The position numbers and the translations under genes were made by a program. From contig JAHHOC010000254.1 of assembly GCA_018677115.1 (NCBI GenBank), positions 1 to 6,367 of the forward strand: 6,367 nt of DNA, given 5' to 3'. The notes under the pieces are model-generated. The model was not told the origin of the DNA, did no database searches, and saw only the letters and a program-made list of their open reading frames with translations. Each line of letters opens with the position of its first letter. Positions within the stretch are counted from its first letter, which is position 1. The DNA comes from Arenicella sp. Lineage in GTDB: Bacteria; Pseudomonadota; Gammaproteobacteria; Arenicellales; Arenicellaceae. Below are positions 1 through 5,173 of the stretch, piece by piece.

Positions 1-1853
1 TGCGCGCCCTGGACCAGCGTAATGATGCATTGCAGGCACTGAAAAACCTGCTGGAGCAGGACCCGGCACATGTACGCGCCTATCAGGAAATCGGCCATAT
101 TCATGTTGCTGCCAGGAATGCAGAAAAAGCCATTCAGGGCTTCGCCGAAGCGGTACGGCGTGATCCGGCAATGTTGCCCAGTTGGCAGGCGCTGGTCAGT
201 CTGTACAAGATCACCGGCGATGAGGCTTCAATGCAACAGGCGCAACGGCATGTGGATGCATTGTCTGCATTGCCGGAATCTCTGCTGGCGGTAAAGAGTT
301 ACATTAATCAGGGCAAGTTGGATGCTGCAGACGCCATTTGTCGGGAGTTCCTGCGGGAAAATAAGCAACATGTCGAGGGCATGCGCTTATTAGCAGAAAT
401 TGCAACACAGGCTCAGATCATGGACGATGCGGAGTTTCTGCTGGAGAGCGCGGTAGAATTTGAGCCCGACCACATTGGCGCCCGTTTCGATCTGGCTACC
501 ATACTGTTAAAACGCCAGAAGTTTGGCAAAGCGGATGAACTCGCAACACAGTTGGTAGCCGAGCAGCCCGATAACAAGGATTTTGAAACACTGCTGGGTT
601 CCACGCGCTTAGGTGTCGGCAAAACGGATGAAGCAATTGAGATATTTCAATCCCTCGCAGATCAGCAAATTCTCCTGAAGAGCACGTATTTATTGTTGGG
701 CCATGCCTGTAAGACTGCCGGGAATCTGGATGCAGCGATTGATTCCTACCAGAAGCTATATCAGCACCAGCCGGACTTTGGCGATGCGTTCTGGAGCCTG
801 GCCAATACCAAGACCTACCAATTCACCGATGACGAAATCGCCCATATGCTTGATTATGAGCAACGTGGTGAGACCTCAGATGAAGATCGCGTGCATTTCT
901 GTTTTGCGCTGGGTAAAGCGTATGAAGATCGCGAAGACTACGATGCTGCCTTTAAATATTATGAGCGCGGCAATGAACTGAATCGACAGTTATTAAATTA
1001 CGATGCGCCGGATATGGTGCGGCGCGCCAAGCGCCAGCAGGAACTGTGCACAGCGGAGCTGTTTGCGGCACGCAAAGAGGTCGGCTGTCCGGCCCCCGAT
1101 CCAATATTCATTGTTGGGCTGCCCCGTGCCGGATCCACCTTACTTGAACAAATTCTTGCCTCACATTCACAGGTCGATGGCACTCACGAGCTGCCTAATA
1201 TTCTCAGTCTGGCGCGAAGGCTGCGCGGACGAGAGGTGCCGGCGCCCGGCGAAGAGCCGAACTATCCAAGAATTCTGTCCGAACTCGAAGATGATTACTT
1301 CCGTCGCTTTGGTGAACAGTACATCGAGCAAACCCGCGTGTTCCGCCACGAGGCCCCGCTATTCATCGACAAGATGCCGAACAATTTTTTACATATCGGG
1401 TTAATTAAGCTGATCCTGCCCAATGCTAAAGTCATAGATGCGCGCCGCCACCCGATGTCCTGTTGCTTCAGCGGATTTAAGCAATTATTTGCTGAGGGGC
1501 AGGAATTTACTTATGGCCTCAAGGAAATCGGTGAATATTATAAAGCCTATATAGAACTGATGACGCATTGGGATAATGTGTTGCCGGGTTTCGTGTTGCG
1601 GGTGCAGCACGAAGACGTTGTGAATGACCTTGAGACGCAGGTGCGGCGCATGCTCGAATTTTGTGATCTGTCTTTTGAGGATGCCTGCCTCGAATTCCAT
1701 AAAACCGAGCGCAATATCCGCACCCCAAGTTCGGAGCAGGTGCGTCAGCCGATTTACACCAGCGGCCTCGAGCAGTGGCGCAAGTTTGAGGAATTCCTTG
1801 ATCCCCTGAAGCAGGCTTTGGGCGAAGAATTGATGCAGCAGTACCCGATTTAA
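1..1853 (+). CDS. TPR-repeat sulfotransferase family protein, 5' end outside window
   Basis: The frame is open through the left edge (in-frame codons read RALDQRNDALQALKN before any stop), so the TTG at 30 is not a trustworthy start and the gene is partial. Residues below are numbered from that TTG. The first ~320 residues are helical TPR-like repeats, with units near 11-45, 84-113, 114-147, 148-181, 182-214, 216-249 and 287-320 (typical A/G/Y/P positions, e.g. GNLDAAIDSYQKLYQHQP). A sulfotransferase domain (Sulfotransfer_3 type) follows from about 358 to 595. It has the PAPS 5'-phosphosulfate loop GLPRAGSTLLEQIL at 363-376 and a probable 3'-phosphate motif, DARRHPMSCCFS, at 470-481. E387 in GTHELP sits where tyrosylprotein sulfotransferases have their catalytic base. 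The family transfers sulfate from PAPS to a hydroxyl group; the acceptor cannot be read from sequence, but TPRs suggest a protein or peptide partner. No signal peptide can be judged without the N-terminus. The end is a TAA at 1851. Confidence 0.9.
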   Translation, partial: RALDQRNDALQALKNLLEQDPAHVRAYQEIGHIHVAARNAEKAIQGFAEAVRRDPAMLPSWQALVSLYKITGDEASMQQAQRHVDALSALPESLLAVKSYINQGKLDAADAICREFLRENKQHVEGMRLLAEIATQAQIMDDAEFLLESAVEFEPDHIGARFDLATILLKRQKFGKADELATQLVAEQPDNKDFETLLGSTRLGVGKTDEAIEIFQSLADQQILLKSTYLLLGHACKTAGNLDAAIDSYQKLYQHQPDFGDAFWSLANTKTYQFTDDEIAHMLDYEQRGETSDEDRVHFCFALGKAYEDREDYDAAFKYYERGNELNRQLLNYDAPDMVRRAKRQQELCTAELFAARKEVGCPAPDPIFIVGLPRAGSTLLEQILASHSQVDGTHELPNILSLARRLRGREVPAPGEEPNYPRILSELEDDYFRRFGEQYIEQTRVFRHEAPLFIDKMPNNFLHIGLIKLILPNAKVIDARRHPMSCCFSGFKQLFAEGQEFTYGLKEIGEYYKAYIELMTHWDNVLPGFVLRVQHEDVVNDLETQVRRMLEFCDLSFEDACLEFHKTERNIRTPSSEQVRQPIYTSGLEQWRKFEEFLDPLKQALGEELMQQYPI

Positions 1854-1875
1854 GTGCCAGTCGGTTCAGGTTTTA

Positions 1876-1885
1876 TAAGTACTTA
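1876..1885. repeat. 10-bp perfect palindrome TAAGTACTTA
   Basis: TAAGTACTTA equals its own reverse complement. It lies 23 bp past the sulfotransferase stop and about 105 bp before the stress-protein start. The arms do not extend beyond 5 bp and no U-tract follows directly, so it is not a terminator. It could be a small operator or chance. Confidence 0.3.
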
Positions 1886-1917
1886 CCCACGCTGCACGCA
1901 TCGCTGTTTTTTTGAAA

Positions 1918-1933
1918 CTTGATCTGGCTCAAG
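1918..1933 (+). promoter_or_regulatory. FNR/Anr-like binding site upstream of the stress-protein gene
   Basis: The 14-mer at 1919-1932, TTGATCTGGCTCAA, matches the FNR/Anr/Dnr consensus TTGATNNNNATCAA at nine of its ten fixed positions (C replaces A at 1928). The flanking C and G extend the dyad to CTTGA-TCTGGC-TCAAG. Its centre is 65 bp before the ATG at 1991. If transcription starts around 1963-1967, the site would sit near -38 to -41, the position used by activating FNR-type regulators. The -10 region is weak (CATTAGACT at 1951-1959), which would fit an activator-dependent promoter. Several Usp genes in Pseudomonas are Anr-dependent, so the context agrees. The binding itself is inferred. 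Confidence 0.55.
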
Positions 1934-1990
1934 ACTTTTGACCGTTCAGGCATTAGACTGAAATCTGTTAATTATTGAGAGTGGCTTACT

Positions 1991-2812
1991 ATGTACAAGG
2001 ATATTTTGCTTTGTGTCAGTGAAGAGCAGGGTCGGGAAAATTTAATAACTGTTGCGGCCGAGTTTGCCAAACAGCATGGGTCTCGGCTTACTGGCATGTT
2101 TAAGTCTTTACATGAGGAATCCACGCTGCCGGTATTCGGCCTGGTTGCGGTGGAGCAAACCTTGCATGCCGCTGAGCATGCCAGGGAATTGTACGCGGAT
2201 ACCAGGGAGCAGTTTAAAACCATCACGCAACAGAAAGGAGTTGATGCGCAGTGGCTGGATATCGATCAAGTGGCGTCACCTCTGGAAGCGGCCCGGTATA
2301 CTGACTTGATCATGGCTTCACAGGTCCAAAAAGAACCGAATACCGGAGAAAACAGCATCAGCCTGATTAACAGCCTGTTGCTCGAGTCTGCCCACCCAAT
2401 CGTTTTGCTGCCAACGGATTGGGAGAAAGGAGTGCAGGCCAAACGTTTCATTCTGGGCTGGAACGAATCGCGCGAAGCAATGCGGGCCGTGCAGGACGCC
2501 ATGTCATTGCTGCAAGCAGCCGAAAAAGTTTATGTTTTAACGATCGTGGCCGAGGCCGAAAAACAGGTTGGTGGTTCGCCGTTAACTGACTATTTGAGGG
2601 CCCGCGATGTTAACTGCGAATTTCACTCATTCATTAAAGACTATGACCATAGTAGATCGGCTGAAATGCTGCTTGAATCGGGCGATGCCTACAACGCGGA
2701 CCTGTATGTATTAGGCGGTTACGGGCATTCAAGATTGCGTGAAGTGGTGTTGGGGGGTGTCACCAGGCATATGATCCAGCACAGCAATGCGCCGGTACTC
2801 TTTTCCCACTGA
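1991..2812 (+). CDS. Tandem-domain universal stress protein (UspA/UspE-like)
   Basis: This 273-residue protein has two Usp folds, giving the tandem (UspE-like) size rather than the ~145-residue single-domain form. Domain 1 (about 1-142) opens with the typical beta strand MYKDILLCVS and ends with HPIVLLPTDW, but lacks a glycine-rich nucleotide motif. Domain 2 (about 151-273) opens with KRFILGWNESREAMRAV and ends with the Usp signature around 242-258 (GGYGHSRLREVVLGGVT). That gives the spacing G242-x2-G245-x9-G255, but the usual following S/T is G256. ATP binding in this subfamily is therefore uncertain. It is a soluble cytoplasmic protein with no signal or membrane segment. The start ATG is preceded by GAGAGTGG at 1977-1984, a modest ribosome site at a workable distance. 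It appears to be transcribed alone from the FNR-like promoter upstream, which would make it an oxygen-limitation or stress gene. The specific role of such proteins is usually unknown. Confidence 0.92.
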   Translation: MYKDILLCVSEEQGRENLITVAAEFAKQHGSRLTGMFKSLHEESTLPVFGLVAVEQTLHAAEHARELYADTREQFKTITQQKGVDAQWLDIDQVASPLEAARYTDLIMASQVQKEPNTGENSISLINSLLLESAHPIVLLPTDWEKGVQAKRFILGWNESREAMRAVQDAMSLLQAAEKVYVLTIVAEAEKQVGGSPLTDYLRARDVNCEFHSFIKDYDHSRSAEMLLESGDAYNADLYVLGGYGHSRLREVVLGGVTRHMIQHSNAPVLFSH

Positions 2813-2823
2813 TAGCCTGGGAG
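2803..2823 (+). terminator. Weak possible terminator hairpin between convergent genes
   Basis: TTCCCA at 2803-2808 pairs with TGGGAG at 2818-2823 (six pairs, one of them G-U) around a 9-base loop that includes the Usp stop codon. Only TTTAG follows, so the U-tract is poor. It is the only hairpin seen in the very short convergent gap, and transcription from both sides may simply run into the facing gene. Confidence 0.2.
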
Positions 2824-2830
2824 TTTAGAA

Positions 2831-3799
2831 TTACCCGCTGAAGAACATTTCCCGCTGATCAGGAAACAGCGCTGCCCGCAGTATGCGCTGCATAATGATC
2901 GGGTTAACGCCGACATTATTACTCGCCACCACCAAAGCGCGGGGCCGGGGATCCAGTTGTTTTACGGTTCTGTTCAATAAGTCCTGATAGCATTTGACCC
3001 CACCAGGCTCATAACCCCACAACAGGTATGTTTCCCGCCAGTCCTTGGCGAGATTCGACAACAGCGCCGTGTATTGTTTGATCAGTACCGGATCATTTTC
3101 CGGATTGGCGGTGAAATCCTCAATCAGTTCATTGGCAATGGCCTCCAGCTCACCTGGCGCCATGACCGGCGCCACGTTATAGCGCTCGGTTTTGATTTCG
3201 ACTTCCAATCCGGGCTTGAACGGCACTAACTCGGCGTTTACATCTTCGTTTGTGCTTGCCTCCATAGTGCGAACCAATTCCCAGAACCTTGACGAACCGG
3301 CGGTGTCGAGTACCAGGTGCACCCGATCATGGGGGCTTTCGTTAACAACGTTATGGTTGCGCCAGGAATCAAAAATCCAGCACTCACCGGCCTGCATATG
3401 CACCTGTTCTTCACCGCAGAAAAAAGTCACTTCGGGGTAAGTGACAATGGGAATGTGGATGCGTACCCGGTTATACCAGTGATAGTTAAAGTCAACATGC
3501 GGACTCACTTCAGCACCCGCTGCAAGCCGCATTAAGCGGGAGCGCGCAAACACCTCACCGATGTGTCCCATGATTTGTTGAATGTACTGACAACGTTGCA
3601 GATGTGGCGTGGGCAGCATGCGACCGGAGAAATCGTTGTTGTCCTCACCGCGCAATGACACCAACGGGATAGCAGAATTACCATTGATGCGATTGGGGTG
3701 CTCCATCCAGGCGGTATCTTCGAACTGCTCCAGTTCTACTTTCAATCGTTGTACGTCGAAACTCCAGGGCAAGCGTATAAAAGGTCTCGAAAACTTCAT
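2831..3799 (-). CDS. Aspartyl/asparaginyl beta-hydroxylase-like Fe(II)/2-oxoglutarate oxygenase with an extra C-terminal region
   Basis: The 322-residue protein carries an aspartyl/asparaginyl beta-hydroxylase fold (PF05118 type) at about 5-170. The visible active site is H101-V-D103, distal H149 (in RNHNVVN) and R159 (in DRVHLVLD). The 10-residue H149-R159 spacing equals that of the iron histidine and 2-oxoglutarate arginine of animal AspH, and R113 in YNRVRIHIPI matches a further AspH active-site arginine (comparison from memory). Relatives hydroxylate protein Asp/Asn residues, lipid A acyl chains (LpxO) or small molecules and carrier-bound amino acids, so the substrate is open. Residues ~175-322 form an additional region I do not recognise, with a conserved-looking ETYLLWGYEPGG patch at 256-267. 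It has no signal peptide and no membrane segment, so it is probably cytoplasmic. Its ATG overlaps the TGA of the upstream oxygenase gene (ATGA, 3796-3799), indicating one operon and translational coupling. It ends with TAA, 18 bp from the convergent stress-protein gene. Confidence 0.85.
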   Translation of the reverse strand: MKFSRPFIRLPWSFDVQRLKVELEQFEDTAWMEHPNRINGNSAIPLVSLRGEDNNDFSGRMLPTPHLQRCQYIQQIMGHIGEVFARSRLMRLAAGAEVSPHVDFNYHWYNRVRIHIPIVTYPEVTFFCGEEQVHMQAGECWIFDSWRNHNVVNESPHDRVHLVLDTAGSSRFWELVRTMEASTNEDVNAELVPFKPGLEVEIKTERYNVAPVMAPGELEAIANELIEDFTANPENDPVLIKQYTALLSNLAKDWRETYLLWGYEPGGVKCYQDLLNRTVKQLDPRPRALVVASNNVGVNPIIMQRILRAALFPDQREMFFSG

Positions 3800-4908
3800 T
3801 GTTGCCTGGCCAGCATTCTTATGCGGTTGTCGATTTCATTATGTTCGATGTAGTAGCCGCGGAGGTGTCGTTCGCCCGATTCAGCGTCGAAGCTGGCGCG
3901 TCCATGCAATATCCGCTGGTTATCGAAGATCACCATTTCCCCCGCCTGCAATACATACTCAATGTTGTATTCAGCGCTGCGGATCCGCACCATCAGCTCA
4001 CGCAGCGCAGCGTAGAAATCGTACATCAAGTCGGGGCTGAAATCCGGCACATCAGCTATATGAGCGTTAAAGGTCAAACCCCTGAAATGGCCATCGCGAT
4101 CGAGTCCGATAACTGGCCGGTATGCCCGGATATCGTTTTCATCGTCGATAAAATGCCACGGAACCTGTGCTTCACACAACAGTTGATAGTGGTCAGGAAA
4201 GTCTGCGCGGAAGTCATCTACAATTGCCATCGCATCTGCGAAGATCGAGCCGCCGCCAGTGGCTGTATTACGATAGCAATGTAGGAACTGGTTACCCGGC
4301 ACCAGTTCCTGATTTGGAAGATCAGTGTGCAAGGGCAGTTGCAGAGAGGTGTAGGCCAGGTTATTTGGGACCGGTTTGCTCTTGACCGCAAACATCACGC
4401 CGAAATTAGTTTGCCGTTTGAATCCGATCAGGTCGCCAAACTTTTCGCCCGCATTCGGGTCATCCTCCAGGCCTTCGATCAGCACTATGCCTGTGGTCTT
4501 CAATGAGCGTAGTGCTTGCAGCAGTGCAACGGGAGATGCGGCGCAGTCCTGGCTGTTAAAACGCGGCAAATCGGTCAGGCTGGCTGCCACCCAGCTTTTC
4601 TTGTTAATACGGGCTGCATCATGGCGTGGAATCCCGGGACGGTGCTCGAATAACCACTGCGCACTATAGTTGGAGGGATCAGGCTTGGCAGGCCATTCCA
4701 CTGTCAGGCCCTTTTCATTAAAATGGAAAGATTCAGGCTGAATGTTCAGGTCGACACTGGTTAAATCGAAAGTTCGCTCGTGGGTTTGCGGATGCAATTC
4801 TTCAGCGTCGTTATCCCGTAGCCAGATGAAAGGTAGTTCATTACTGGACTGATCTTCCCACAGCACTATAAATCCACGTTGAGTACGTTCTACGTCAGTG
4901 ATTCTCAT
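3796..4908 (-). CDS. Gamma-butyrobetaine hydroxylase-like Fe(II)/2-oxoglutarate dioxygenase (TauD/BBOX family)
   Basis: The 370-residue protein has the two-domain layout of gamma-butyrobetaine dioxygenase: a small N-terminal GBBH-like domain (about 5-90, with FIWLRDND at 27-34) and a TauD-type double-stranded beta helix (about 120-365). The iron triad reads H194-T-D196 and H335 (ILHGR), with the 2-oxoglutarate arginine at R347 (RHLRGYY). Compared from memory with human BBOX1, the aromatic cage for the trimethylammonium group is kept as F169, F173, Y186 and Y353. The asparagines that hold the substrate carboxylate are kept as N183 and N281. The N-terminal zinc ligands (CPCSDC in human) are replaced by DAEELH, so that zinc site is probably absent. 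Known members convert gamma-butyrobetaine to L-carnitine in the cytoplasm; trimethyllysine dioxygenase is the nearest alternative. It is first in a two-gene operon and divergent from choline dehydrogenase, which fits quaternary-amine metabolism. The start ATG has only a weak GCGAG ribosome site. Confidence 0.85.
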   Translation of the reverse strand: MRITDVERTQRGFIVLWEDQSSNELPFIWLRDNDAEELHPQTHERTFDLTSVDLNIQPESFHFNEKGLTVEWPAKPDPSNYSAQWLFEHRPGIPRHDAARINKKSWVAASLTDLPRFNSQDCAASPVALLQALRSLKTTGIVLIEGLEDDPNAGEKFGDLIGFKRQTNFGVMFAVKSKPVPNNLAYTSLQLPLHTDLPNQELVPGNQFLHCYRNTATGGGSIFADAMAIVDDFRADFPDHYQLLCEAQVPWHFIDDENDIRAYRPVIGLDRDGHFRGLTFNAHIADVPDFSPDLMYDFYAALRELMVRIRSAEYNIEYVLQAGEMVIFDNQRILHGRASFDAESGERHLRGYYIEHNEIDNRIRMLARQQ

Positions 4909-4949
4909 AGTCTCGCAAGCAAACAGTTGAGCTTGTCAGTAAGAATCAA

Positions 4950-4978
4950 ATTATAAGCCTGAGCGGGCATCTGGTCTG
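4950..4978 (-). promoter_or_regulatory. Sigma-70-like promoter of the two-oxygenase operon
   Basis: Read on the - strand, a perfect -10 TATAAT (4955-4950) lies 17 bp downstream of CAGACC (4978-4973), which shares the central GAC with the -35 consensus TTGACA. Transcription would begin near 4942, leaving a leader of about 35 bases before the ATG at 4908. The weak -35 suggests control by an activator or moderate strength. Confidence 0.5.
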
Positions 4979-4988
4979 ATAGTCTGGT
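4970..4988. repeat. Direct repeat TCTGGT x2 overlapping the operon -35
   Basis: TCTGGT occurs at 4970-4975 and 4983-4988, a 13-bp step (ACCAGA on the operon's own strand). The first copy overlaps the putative -35 hexamer at 4973-4978, where a regulator could act. Short repeats can arise by chance, so this is tentative. Confidence 0.3.
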
Positions 4989-5028
4989 GAAGAATTTAAC
5001 ATCAAGATTCAACTTCATTTTCGCTGAA

Positions 5029-5082
5029 GCGCTGCAACTCTGCAAACCTCGCGCAGTAATTTTTACCGCCGCCCTGCAACTC
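5029..5082. repeat. Pair of 12-bp direct repeats, GC(G/C)CTGCAACTC, 42 bp apart
   Basis: GCGCTGCAACTC at 5029-5040 and GCCCTGCAACTC at 5071-5082 agree at 11 of 12 positions, including an exact 9-mer CTGCAACTC. The 42-bp start-to-start distance is close to four helical turns, so both copies would face the same side of the DNA. They lie between the two divergent transcription units and about 90-145 bp before the betA start, a plausible place for paired regulator binding. Confidence 0.4.
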
Positions 5083-5173
5083 AAAGTCGCTTTACAGTCA
5101 ATAGTTTTATTATTGCTTGTTTGCGTTATTCTTAGCCCTTACAGTCGGATATTGAAGATGCAGAGAGTTCGCA

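Larger units (their letters stand above)
4909..5173. promoter_or_regulatory. Divergent regulatory region between the oxygenase operon and betA
   Basis: This 265-bp gap separates two divergent start codons and is richer in A/T than the genes around it. It holds a sigma-70-like promoter for the leftward operon, two hexamer direct repeats over that promoter's -35, and two 12-bp near-identical repeats in the middle. For betA, TTTACA at 5091-5096 is a fair -35, but no good -10 lies 16-18 bp further on, so its promoter is unresolved and may need an activator. I found no clear BetI-type operator. Confidence 0.55.

Noticed and set aside
30..32. TTG as the true start of the sulfotransferase gene
   Set aside because: The same frame continues open to the left edge with TPR-like sequence, and no ribosome site precedes the TTG.
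1890..1913. Possible terminator after the sulfotransferase gene, ending in seven Ts (1907-1913)
   Set aside because: The preceding GC-rich bases (CGCTGCACGCATCGCTG) contain a direct, not inverted, CGCTG repeat and form no stem longer than about 3 bp.
2834..2859. Repeated CCCGCTGA at 2834 and 2852
   Set aside because: Short 8-base repeat inside the 3' end of a coding sequence with no arrangement suggesting function; likely chance.
3799..4284. A 161-codon open frame on the + strand
   Set aside because: It is antisense to the oxygenase gene, which shows clear family motifs along this whole stretch. It has no recognisable protein features.
5091..5125. betA promoter using TTTACA as -35
   Set aside because: No acceptable -10 hexamer lies 16-18 bp downstream, so the promoter is mentioned only as unresolved in the divergent region.
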